A DNA stretch of 64,000 bases. It comes from Kordiimonas lipolytica (GTDB lineage Bacteria > Pseudomonadota > Alphaproteobacteria > Sphingomonadales > Kordiimonadaceae). The notes under the pieces were generated by a model. That model saw only the letters and a list, made by a program, of their open reading frames with translations. It made no database searches and was not told where the DNA came from. Positions 16,553 through 24,459 of the stretch are shown piece after piece. Location of the stretch: positions 62,001 to 126,000 of the forward strand of contig NZ_LRUB01000007.1 in NCBI RefSeq assembly GCF_001550065.1. The letters are read 5' to 3'. The position numbers and the translations under genes are program-made. Position 1 is the first letter of the stretch; every line of letters begins with the position of its first letter.

Positions 16553-17245
16553 ATGTTCAGCGAGGAGAAAGAGAGCAAACGGATATTCGGGGCAGACAAC
16601 ACAATGGGGTTGTTTGTTGCACTTTATCTTATTCTGTTGGCTTTCTTCATCATTCTGACAGCCCTTTCCACCCATACCGCTGCGCGGGGATCATTGGCCA
16701 TGGAAAGCGTGAACAAGACTTTCACGCGCGCAGGGCAGTCCCAGACAGAGGATATCGACCCAAGGGCAAGCACGGCTGCGGCAGAGGACCCGGTTTTGAA
16801 GGCCATCCAGCAGCGTTTTTTTTCCGAACTTGATATTCCGGGGCGCTTCTCCGAAGCAGGTGGCCGGGCATTTGAAATCCAGTTTCCTGAGAGCTATCTG
16901 TTTGAACCCGGTGCGATCAATATGAGGCGCGATATGTCGCCCTTCATGGACCAGATCATCGCGGCTCTTGCGGATGTCAGTAGCGGCGGACGTCAGGAAG
17001 TGGCGTTTTTGTTCGGCACAGGGGGAGGCGCTGTGGCCAGAGAACTGACCCGTACCCAGGAAATCGCAGTTCGCCGTGCGGGGTCGCTGGCCCGCTATCT
17101 GCAGACCTCCGGACTGGAACGTGATGTGTTTACGACTGGCTTCGTTGGCATCCCGGAAGGTGAAATCCTTGCTATCTTCAGTCGGACGTTTGACCGGAAT
17201 GAGCGCAGCAAGCTGGGCGAGGGCAGAGGGCGCAATGGCAACTAA
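16553..17245 (+). CDS. MotB-like protein lacking the stator aspartate (MotB1)
   Basis: A single transmembrane helix at residues 17-39 and a periplasmic OmpA/MotB-like domain (about 85-215). When its FF pair (31-32) is aligned with that of the following MotB-like protein (34-35), the position of the proton-carrying Asp (D26 there) is A23 here. The OmpA-like domain is also short of the usual peptidoglycan-binding motif. Probably a structural partner of the next protein rather than an ion-conducting stator subunit. Its last 11 bases overlap the next gene. 230 aa. No motA is in the window. Confidence 0.75.
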   Translation: MFSEEKESKRIFGADNTMGLFVALYLILLAFFIILTALSTHTAARGSLAMESVNKTFTRAGQSQTEDIDPRASTAAAEDPVLKAIQQRFFSELDIPGRFSEAGGRAFEIQFPESYLFEPGAINMRRDMSPFMDQIIAALADVSSGGRQEVAFLFGTGGGAVARELTRTQEIAVRRAGSLARYLQTSGLERDVFTTGFVGIPEGEILAIFSRTFDRNERSKLGEGRGRNGN

Positions 17246-17972
17246 ATTTCCATTCGGTCGAGGGTCCGCCAAATACGTACCGGGAAACGCCTGGATGCTG
17301 ACCTTTGCGGACTTGTTATCGCTTCTGCTAACTTTCTTCGTTCTGGTTTTCTCCATGAACACCATTCGGTTTGAAAACTGGCAGGCTGTCGTGCGAACGA
17401 TGAGTGACGAGTTCAATCCAAACCGGCCGGCGATCAGCCCAACGGAACATCAAGACCCGCCGTCGGTTCTGAAATCAAAGCCAAAAGGGCTGAACCCTGC
17501 CTATCTTGAGGCGATTGTTTCTCAGCGCTTTGCGCAGATCCCGCTCTTTGAGAACGGTCAGGTTTGGCGGAAGGAAGGCAAAGTGATTATGTCTATTCCT
17601 GCCAGCTTGATGTTCGAACGCAAAGACGCGATCCCGAATGAGGCAGGCGTACATGCGCTTCGGGATTTGGCTGGTGTTCTGATCCAGTTGCGGAACAAAA
17701 TCCAGGTTGCCGGCCACACCGACCAGTCGCCAGTTGCAAACCAGCTTTATCGGTCGAACTGGGAACTCTCACTTACTCGGGCCCGGGTTGTGGCAGGGAT
17801 ACTTTCCGACGCGGGGTACAGGGAGCCGATGGCGGTGCTGGGCTATGCCGATACACGGTACAATCAATTACCCGGTAGCCTTACCCAGCAGAGGCGCTAT
17901 GATCTGGCCGAACGCATTGATATAATTATAATTGATGAACGACGGGATAGAGGACTGTATGACCTTTTCTAA
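17235..17972 (+). CDS. motB: MotB-like stator protein with OmpA domain (MotB2)
   Basis: One transmembrane helix (residues 20-41, WMLTFADLLSLLLTFFVLVFS) carries D26 at the place of MotB Asp32, the proton acceptor. A periplasmic OmpA-like domain follows (about 110-235) with VAGHTDQSPVANQLYRSNWELSLTRA-type peptidoglycan-binding sequence. Start at ATG 17235 gives 245 aa; a longer frame from 17076 would place 53 untypical residues before the helix and overlap the previous gene heavily. It overlaps MotB1 by 11 bases and the TPR gene by 14. Confidence 0.85.
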   Translation: MATKFPFGRGSAKYVPGNAWMLTFADLLSLLLTFFVLVFSMNTIRFENWQAVVRTMSDEFNPNRPAISPTEHQDPPSVLKSKPKGLNPAYLEAIVSQRFAQIPLFENGQVWRKEGKVIMSIPASLMFERKDAIPNEAGVHALRDLAGVLIQLRNKIQVAGHTDQSPVANQLYRSNWELSLTRARVVAGILSDAGYREPMAVLGYADTRYNQLPGSLTQQRRYDLAERIDIIIIDERRDRGLYDLF

Positions 17973-20900
17973 GTGGCGATATCTTTCCGGAGCTGCAGTG
18001 GTTGCGTTCGCTACCGCTTGCTTGGCTCCGCTGCCTGTCGCGGCTTTGCAAACCGTGCCTGTACAGGGCGCGCAACAGGCCACATTCGCCCGATTGGCTT
18101 TTGCGATTCCAGAGGCTGTCGCATACTCTGTCGAGCATCAAGGTACAGAAGTCAGTGTAACAGCTGAGGGAGACATTAGCTTCGATCTGAGCCAGATTGA
18201 CGGTAGTCAGTTGCGTCAGGTTCGTAATCCCCGGACCAATAGTGCTTCCGGGCAGACTATCGTTACGTTCACTGTGCCTGAAGATGCCAATGTTCGTCAC
18301 TTTCGGTCGGGCCAATTCCTCGTTGTGGACGTCTATTCGGAAAATATTGTGGCGGAAGGGGCGCCGCAGCCTGTTGCTCAGCCGCAAACCCAAGTTCCGG
18401 CCCAGGCTGACGCGCAATCAGAAACGGCTGATGTGTCGCAACCAGTGAGCCAGCAGCCCACATCCGATACACCGGGTGGTGCAGATGGTTCGGATAACGC
18501 TACAGCTGGCGATAGCCCGGAAGGCGGGCAAGAATCGGAAGCTGCAGGTACGCAGCCTGCGCAGGAACCGGTGAGCGGGGTAGATTCCAGTGAGCCGCAG
18601 GAAGATGAAGCGGACGCGCGCCTCGGCTCAGACGATGGCGTGACCCGGGATATCACTGCGGCGGAACCTGAGGCGGATAACACAAATGATTCCGATCCGG
18701 TCGCTACCACAAACACCAACGTGACGGATGTGGTGCCGGAAAACCGCGTTCCTATGCCGCCGCAGCAGAATGTGACCGTAACGGGCTCTGAGCCTGAAGG
18801 GGAGCCTGTGCCGGTATCGGTGTCGGCAATTGAAAATGGTATCAAGCTACGCTTCCAGACACCAGAAGGTGTTGCGGCTGCGGCCTTTGAGCGTGGTGGT
18901 TTTCTTTGGCTGGTGTTTGATCGCCAGCTTGGGGTCCGGATGGGCGGACTTCGAGCCAATGCAGCACTTGTGGGGCCGCGCATTCGAAATATTGAACTGG
19001 TGCAGCACAGGGATGCGCTTGTTATGCGGCTCAGTATCCGGACGGATCAGAGCACCGTGGTGGAAAAAGACCGAAATGATTGGTTGGTTTCCCTGAAAGA
19101 CACGCCCGCCAAGCCGCGCTTCCCGCTTGTGCCTGAGCGTCAAACAGAAGGAACGCAGGGGCAGCAAATTCACATTCCTGCGACAGACCTTGGCCGTAAG
19201 ATCGAAGTGGAAGACCCGGCTGTGGGGGACCTGCTCGTAGTTGTGCCAACACTTCTTGAAGGCCGTGGGTTGCCACAACAATATAGCTATGCTTCGTCTG
19301 AAGTACTGGAAACATCCCAGGGTATTGTCGTGGTGCCGCTGTCGGATTTCGTGACAGTGGAGCGTTTTGCCGACGGGGTTACCATTCGCTCTGCCGGCAA
19401 TGACATTCTGTCCGCGTCGAAACTGTCTCGCGGTACTGGCATTGGCGACCAGCTAACAGGCAACTTCAACCGCCTGATCGATTTCAAGGCCTGGCGGATC
19501 GGCAATGACTGGGAATACCGCAAGAACAAAAGCCGGCTTCTATATGAACTTTCGTTGCGTCCGGCGAGTGACCGCAATGAAGTGCGCTGGAAACTGGCGC
19601 GCTATTTCCTGGCCCATGGTCGGGGTGAGGAAGCTTTGGGCATTATGGAGCGCATGCTCGACGAAGACCCGCTGCTGACTGAAAACAGCGAATATCTGGC
19701 CGTCCGTGGCGTTGCGAACTTCAAGGCAGGCAGGCTAGATGAAGCCGCCGCAGATCTTTCGGCGCGGGGGCTGGAGGCCGAACAGGACGCCGAATTGTGG
19801 CGTGCGCTCGTTGCGGAAGCGCGCGGCAATTATGAACAGGCGCTTGAGCACTATCGCCGCGGCAAGGATGTCATGGGGACCTATGACGATTATGACCGAG
19901 CAGAAATTCAGTTGGCGGTTATTCGTTCCTCCCTTGCGCTTGGCAATATAGAGCAAGCGCAGCGTGAGCTGGACCTTCTGAATGGCCTTTCACTAACAAG
20001 TGAACAGATATCTGAGTCCGTTTTCCAGAGCGCCAGGATTGCAGAACGCCAAGGGCAACTGGATATGGCGCTGGCTCAGTATGATGACCTTTCAGACGTG
20101 CCGCAGCGCTGGATTGCGGCCCGTGCCCGGTATGCCCGGATCAAATATAGCCTGCGGATGAATGACATCACGCAACAGGACGGCATCGACCAGCTTGAGC
20201 GCCTTCGCTATGCGTGGCGTGGCAACAGGTTTGAAATTCAGCTACTTGACGATCTGGCCGATCTTTATTTTCAGACAAAGCAATATCGCTTGGGGCTTGA
20301 AACCCTGCGTCAGGGTATTTCCTATTTTCCTGACCTTGCCTCGGAACGCCAGATGATCAGCCGTTCAAGCCAGGTGTTCCGTCAGCTTTTCCTTGATGGT
20401 GACGCTGATGATATGACACCAATCTCTGCGATCAGCCTCTATTACGACTTCCGAGATCTAACCCCACTGGGTAATGACGGTGACCTGATGATCCGCCGCC
20501 TTGCATCCCGGCTTGTTTCAGTTGATCTGCTGGACCGCGCCGCGGAACTGCTGGAATATCAGGTGCGGGTGCGTACCGAAGGGGCCGCCCGCGCTGCGAT
20601 TGCGGCTCGATTGGCCCAGATACATATTCTTGATGAGAAGCCGGAACAGGCCCTGCAAATATTGCGCGGCACTCGAGAGCCAAGGTTGCCGCAGGATATT
20701 GAAGCTTCGCGGCGCCATGTAGAGGCCAGGGCACTGATTGAACTGAGCCGCTATGAGGAAGCGGAAGTGGTTCTGGATGGTGATCGCAGCAACACTGCGG
20801 AATATCTGCGCGCTGACATTTACTGGGGCGATAAGAACTGGCCTCAGCTAGCATCAACGGTGCGGCGCGTTCTCGGCGACGGCTGGCGGCGCAATGAGGC

Positions 20901-21162
20901 CCTGAACGATAAACAGCGCCTCAATCTGATTCGCCTGACGATTGCGCTTACCTTCACCGAGGATCGGGCAGGGCTGATTGAAATGCGCCGCCGCTATGGC
21001 CAGCAGATGCGCGAGGGCGATTTCGCCAATGCTTTCGAACTGCTGACGAACGATCAGGAGCTTTCTGGCCGTGAACTGGGCGCAATTGCCAGCCAGATCG
21101 CCAGCGTGGAAAAGTTGCAGTCCTTTATGAGGGAATATCGGAACGATTTCTCCGGCGGCTGA
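17959..21162 (+). CDS. Large periplasmic TPR protein at the end of the motor operon
   Basis: A 1067-residue exported protein. Sec signal at residues 1-30 (ending PVAA); two AMIN-like beta segments (about 40-125 and 255-345) separated by a Pro/Gln/Ser/Asp-rich linker (125-250); then tetratricopeptide-like helical repeats from about 520 to 1050. ATG 17959 is preferred over upstream starts because it gives a clean signal peptide and follows AGAGGA. It overlaps motB2 by 14 bases. AMIN domains often bind peptidoglycan, so a cell-wall scaffold around the motor is possible; I do not recognise a named family and its function is not known. Confidence 0.75.
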   Translation: MTFSKWRYLSGAAVVAFATACLAPLPVAALQTVPVQGAQQATFARLAFAIPEAVAYSVEHQGTEVSVTAEGDISFDLSQIDGSQLRQVRNPRTNSASGQTIVTFTVPEDANVRHFRSGQFLVVDVYSENIVAEGAPQPVAQPQTQVPAQADAQSETADVSQPVSQQPTSDTPGGADGSDNATAGDSPEGGQESEAAGTQPAQEPVSGVDSSEPQEDEADARLGSDDGVTRDITAAEPEADNTNDSDPVATTNTNVTDVVPENRVPMPPQQNVTVTGSEPEGEPVPVSVSAIENGIKLRFQTPEGVAAAAFERGGFLWLVFDRQLGVRMGGLRANAALVGPRIRNIELVQHRDALVMRLSIRTDQSTVVEKDRNDWLVSLKDTPAKPRFPLVPERQTEGTQGQQIHIPATDLGRKIEVEDPAVGDLLVVVPTLLEGRGLPQQYSYASSEVLETSQGIVVVPLSDFVTVERFADGVTIRSAGNDILSASKLSRGTGIGDQLTGNFNRLIDFKAWRIGNDWEYRKNKSRLLYELSLRPASDRNEVRWKLARYFLAHGRGEEALGIMERMLDEDPLLTENSEYLAVRGVANFKAGRLDEAAADLSARGLEAEQDAELWRALVAEARGNYEQALEHYRRGKDVMGTYDDYDRAEIQLAVIRSSLALGNIEQAQRELDLLNGLSLTSEQISESVFQSARIAERQGQLDMALAQYDDLSDVPQRWIAARARYARIKYSLRMNDITQQDGIDQLERLRYAWRGNRFEIQLLDDLADLYFQTKQYRLGLETLRQGISYFPDLASERQMISRSSQVFRQLFLDGDADDMTPISAISLYYDFRDLTPLGNDGDLMIRRLASRLVSVDLLDRAAELLEYQVRVRTEGAARAAIAARLAQIHILDEKPEQALQILRGTREPRLPQDIEASRRHVEARALIELSRYEEAEVVLDGDRSNTAEYLRADIYWGDKNWPQLASTVRRVLGDGWRRNEALNDKQRLNLIRLTIALTFTEDRAGLIEMRRRYGQQMREGDFANAFELLTNDQELSGRELGAIASQIASVEKLQSFMREYRNDFSGG

Positions 21163-21269
21163 TGCAGCTTGAGGGATGTCAAGCGGGTGCCTCGCGCTGC
21201 TGTGAGCTGACAGTGAGTTGACCAAAGCGCTTTCAGGATAATTTAAAAAGAAGATAGCAGGAAACAGCC

Positions 21270-21317
21270 ATGTTACCGGTGTGGGTTAGGGCTCTCGCCT
21301 CTCTCACCAAAGCGTGA
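21270..21317 (+). CDS. Possible 15-codon leader ORF before the bufferin genes
   Basis: An ATG behind AGGAAA encodes a 15-residue peptide (MLPVWVRALASLTKA) ending 110 bases before bufA. No attenuator hairpin is clear. It may be chance. The rest of the 264-base gap 21163-21426 shows only a CACCG-TT-CGGTG inverted repeat at 21342-21353, a possible operator. Confidence 0.15.
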   Translation: MLPVWVRALASLTKA

Positions 21318-21426
21318 TGCTCATATTATTTCAATTTGCTGCACCGTTCGGTGATTATGGTGCGGCGAGGGCAGGCAAAGATGCAGCCCGGATGAATTTA
21401 TGACGACTAACAAAGGGAAGTTGACT

Positions 21427-21705
21427 ATGAAACTGAATCGTTTCGCAAAATCCGCAGTAATCACAACCAGCGCAGCCGCATTTGCTTTGGCTGCAGCTTC
21501 TGGTGTCGCAACAGCTGACGACAAGAAGGGCAAGAAAGAAAAATGCTACGGCGTGGTGGCCAAAGGTATGAACGATTGCCAGACATCTGCCCATAGCTGT
21601 GCAGGCCAGGCAAAGATGGACAACCATCCGGAAGAATGGATTTTCGTACCTGCCGGCATGTGTGATCGCCTTGCAGGTGGTTCCAAAGAGCCCAAGCGTT
21701 CCTAA
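21427..21705 (+). CDS. bufA: Bufferin-type precursor peptide (DUF2282, BufA1-like)
   Basis: A 92-residue exported peptide. Signal peptide at residues 1-30 (cut after ATA), then a 62-residue mature part with four cysteines at C40, C51, C58 and C79 in the pattern [17 protein letters not shown] and PAGMC. This is the DUF2282 pattern of bufferins, whose central cysteines are reported to be turned into copper-binding thiooxazoles by a DUF692/MNIO enzyme, the next gene. ATG 21427 is chosen after AAGGGAAG; earlier codons lack a site. First of bufA-bufB-bufC-doxX. Confidence 0.88.
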   Translation: MKLNRFAKSAVITTSAAAFALAAASGVATADDKKGKKEKCYGVVAKGMNDCQTSAHSCAGQAKMDNHPEEWIFVPAGMCDRLAGGSKEPKRS

Positions 21706-21746
21706 TTATTCTTCTGCTGGCGGCTCAATGAGGGGTTGGAGATAAA

Positions 21747-22628
21747 ATGACATTTCCAGCGCATATTGCTGCCAAAGGATCGAAATGTCCGGTCGGCGTC
21801 GGTTTGAAGACACAACACTATGATGATGTGTTGTCTTCCAAGCCGGCGCTGGCTTTTTTTGAAGTCCATGCCGAAAATTACATGATGCCTGGCGGGGCGC
21901 ATCACCGGTATCTGGAGGCAATCAGCGATACCTACCCGCTGTCATTGCACGGTGTGGGCATGTCGCTTGGGTCCGCTGAAGGGCTTGATAAGGCGCATTT
22001 GCGGCAATTCAAAGCTCTCGTCGAGCGTTACAGGCCCTGGCTTGTTTCCGAACACCTAGCCTGGTCAAGGATGGGCGACACCTATTTGAACGACCTGCTG
22101 CCGTTACCCCTAAACCCGCAGAGCCTTGAGGTTGTCAGGGATAATGTCAATGCAATGCAGGACGCGGTTGGGCGCAGGATACTTGTAGAGAATCCGTCAT
22201 CATATCTCGCCTTCACTGGTAGCGATATGCCGGAAATAGAGTTCCTTGTGGAGCTCGCCGGAAGCACGGGATGTGGCCTTCTTCTTGATGTGAACAATGT
22301 CTATGTGTCAGGCCAAAATATGGGGTGGGATGCCGCCGCCTACCTGAAAAATGTACCAGCCGCCTTGGTTGGTGAAATTCACCTGGCAGGGCATGTGACC
22401 AAAGAGGTGGATGGCCAAACTATCCGGATTGACGATCATGGCAGTAAAGTCTCAGAGGACGTGTGGGAACTGTATGAAAGTGTGGTGGGGCGCATCGGCC
22501 CAAGGCCGACGCTGATTGAGTGGGATTCTGATATTCCCCCCCTTGATGTGCTGCTTAATGAAGCAGGGCGTGCGCGCGAGGTGATGAACGGCGTGCTAGC
22601 GCAGGCAGAAGGCGCGTGCCGTGACTGA
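21747..22628 (+). CDS. bufB: DUF692/MNIO-family bufferin maturase (BufB-like)
   Basis: TIM-barrel, multinuclear non-heme iron oxidative enzyme that modifies cysteines of the precursor. Metal-ligand-type segments are visible: FFEVHAENYM (about 34-43), SLHGVGMSLGS (69-79), SEHLAWS (98-104), LVENPSSY (149-156), LLDVNNVY (182-189), EIHLAGH (209-215) and DDHGSKV (228-234). Length 293 aa is usual. It lies 41 bases after bufA and overlaps bufC by 8 bases. The enzymatic role is known for family relatives; the product here is inferred. Confidence 0.9.
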   Translation: MTFPAHIAAKGSKCPVGVGLKTQHYDDVLSSKPALAFFEVHAENYMMPGGAHHRYLEAISDTYPLSLHGVGMSLGSAEGLDKAHLRQFKALVERYRPWLVSEHLAWSRMGDTYLNDLLPLPLNPQSLEVVRDNVNAMQDAVGRRILVENPSSYLAFTGSDMPEIEFLVELAGSTGCGLLLDVNNVYVSGQNMGWDAAAYLKNVPAALVGEIHLAGHVTKEVDGQTIRIDDHGSKVSEDVWELYESVVGRIGPRPTLIEWDSDIPPLDVLLNEAGRAREVMNGVLAQAEGACRD

Positions 22629-23346
22629 CCTTCTATCCCTTCAGCGATCTTTCGCTCAAACCATATTGGGGCAAGCGCCAGAAGAAGAACTGCTGCGGGC
22701 GGTCAAGCCCGGTGATTTGCCGCCAGACGCGCGCTTGCGCATCCATCAGAATAATTTTCGGGAAAGCCTGAGCAGCGCACTTTCAGGCGTCTTCCCATTG
22801 TGTGAGGCTTTTGTCGGTGAACTGTTTTTGAAGCAGGCGCTGCGCCATTTTGCGCTCGCATGCCCACCAAATAAGGCCGCGCTCTTTCTTTACGGTGCGA
22901 ATTTCCCGGATTTCTTGCGAACCTATCCTGCTGCAGAATCAGTGCCTTATCTCGCGGATGTGGCCTTGCTGGAGTGGTATACGCACGCACTTTCAAACGC
23001 TTCAGAAGAAGCGATTTTTGAAGATTATGCTGCGGCACATGCTGCCATTGAGGAAGGGACGGGTCTTCGCCTGCATGGAAACGCTCGGCTGTTGGTTAGC
23101 AGCTTTCCGGTTTATGACCTCTGGCAGGTTGCAAGCGGCCAACTGGAGCCGGAAGCACTGGATATCTCTAGTCGCGGAGGGCAAGTGGTCCTCCTGGTTC
23201 TCCATGAGGGGCAGGTCTTTTACCAGTCCTTGGAAGGGCCGGTAGCCGATTGTTTGATGAGGATTGAACATGGCGAGGCCCTCGGGCTGATTGAGGCGGA
23301 TCTGTTGAAGGAGCTAATCGATAGGGGAGCGATTAAGCCCCGATAA
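22621..23346 (+). CDS. bufC: DUF2063 partner protein (BufC/HvfC-like)
   Basis: The N-terminal DUF2063 domain (about residues 1-95) has LLSLQRSFAQTILG and the RLRIHQNNFRESLSSALSGVFP segment seen in partners of MNIO enzymes, where it presents the precursor peptide. The C-terminal half is a second, less conserved domain. Start is GTG, inside the last 8 bases of bufB, so translation is coupled. 241 aa, no signal peptide, cytoplasmic. Confidence 0.88.
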   Translation: MTDLLSLQRSFAQTILGQAPEEELLRAVKPGDLPPDARLRIHQNNFRESLSSALSGVFPLCEAFVGELFLKQALRHFALACPPNKAALFLYGANFPDFLRTYPAAESVPYLADVALLEWYTHALSNASEEAIFEDYAAAHAAIEEGTGLRLHGNARLLVSSFPVYDLWQVASGQLEPEALDISSRGGQVVLLVLHEGQVFYQSLEGPVADCLMRIEHGEALGLIEADLLKELIDRGAIKPR

Positions 23347-23352
23347 TCATAA

Positions 23353-23826
23353 ATGGGGAAGGGTGAACCTTTGAACCAACTTATAGAAAAATATCGGTTT
23401 CTGTCCGACCGCGTTATGCAGGCCTTTGGGGTGCAGGACTATTTGCTGCTGTTCCTTCGGGTCTGGATTGCAAAGATATTCTACTTGTCAGGAAGGTCGA
23501 AGGTGGGGAGTGGCTTCCTGACACCCTCAGACCTGACAGTGATGCTGTTTGAAGAAGAGTATGCGCTGCCGTTTGTCGATCCAGACGTGGCAGCACACTT
23601 GGCTCTTTATGCCGAAACGTTCCTGCCGCTGATGTTGATGGTGGGGTTGGGAAGCCGGTTCGCAGCGGCCGGGCTTATGGGCATGACACTGGTGATCCAG
23701 CTCTTTGTCTATCCAGGCTATTTTCCAGAGCACACAACTTGGATTGCAGCTTTATTGCCTATTGTGATGATGGGGGCGGGGCGCTTGTCTCTGGACCGTT
23801 TGTTGGTCCTTCGGATTGCAAAATAA
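23353..23826 (+). CDS. DoxX-family membrane protein of the bufferin cluster
   Basis: Four predicted membrane helices (about residues 27-45, 72-95, 97-117, 125-147) with the DoxX pattern; 157 aa. It follows bufC by 6 bases and is the usual fourth gene in bufferin clusters. Start is uncertain: ATG 23353 has no clear Shine-Dalgarno site, whereas TTG 23371 has GGGGAAGGG before it and would drop six residues. Function in the cluster is unknown; quinone-linked oxidation is a guess from other DoxX proteins. Confidence 0.8.
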   Translation: MGKGEPLNQLIEKYRFLSDRVMQAFGVQDYLLLFLRVWIAKIFYLSGRSKVGSGFLTPSDLTVMLFEEEYALPFVDPDVAAHLALYAETFLPLMLMVGLGSRFAAAGLMGMTLVIQLFVYPGYFPEHTTWIAALLPIVMMGAGRLSLDRLLVLRIAK

Positions 23827-23967
23827 GCTAATCACGAAATTTTGAAAATGAAGGTGGTCTTTTTGCCTGCTTTTTGAGTTTTTTTCCGTCGAATTGCTTT
23901 TTATTTAGAATGAAAATCGGTTAATACAGACCGAAGTATCTCTCTTGCTTTGTTTTAAGGACATGTC

Positions 23968-24459
23968 ATGGATGAAATCGACCGTAAGATTCTGAATTTG
24001 CTGCAAAAAGACGCGACGCTGAGCACGGCGGAAATTGCCGAGGCAGTTGGTTTGTCGACCACTCCATGCTGGCGCCGGATCCAGATTCTGGAGCAGGAGG
24101 GCTATATCACGCGCCGTGTTGCCCTGGTCGACCGCAACAAGATCAATGTACCGCTCGATGTCTTTGTCGCCATCCGCACCAACGAGCATAATTTTGATTG
24201 GCTTGATGAGTTCGCGCGACTTGTTTGCGAGTTCCCAGAAGTGGTGGAACTTTACCGCATGAGCGGCGAAATCGACTATCTGATGCGCGTGGTGGTGCCA
24301 GACATGGCGGCCTATGACACCTTCTACAAGAAGCTGATCAAACGGGTTCAGCTGACGGACGTGAGCTCTTCCTTTGCCATGGAGCGGATCAAATACACCA
24401 CAGCCCTGCCTCTTGACTATGCAATCGAAAGTGGCCGCGGTCGCCGGAAGCGGAGTTAA
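23968..24459 (+). CDS. Lrp/AsnC-family transcription regulator
   Basis: N-terminal winged helix (residues 1-60, MDEIDRKILNLLQKDATLSTAEIAEAVGLSTTPCWRR-like) and C-terminal RAM/AsnC ligand domain (70-150, with SGEIDYLMRVVVPDM). 163 aa with a basic tail. The stop codon overlaps the pepN start as TAATG, an unusual coupling of an amino-acid sensor with an aminopeptidase. The ligand cannot be told from sequence. Confidence 0.92.
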   Translation: MDEIDRKILNLLQKDATLSTAEIAEAVGLSTTPCWRRIQILEQEGYITRRVALVDRNKINVPLDVFVAIRTNEHNFDWLDEFARLVCEFPEVVELYRMSGEIDYLMRVVVPDMAAYDTFYKKLIKRVQLTDVSSSFAMERIKYTTALPLDYAIESGRGRRKRS

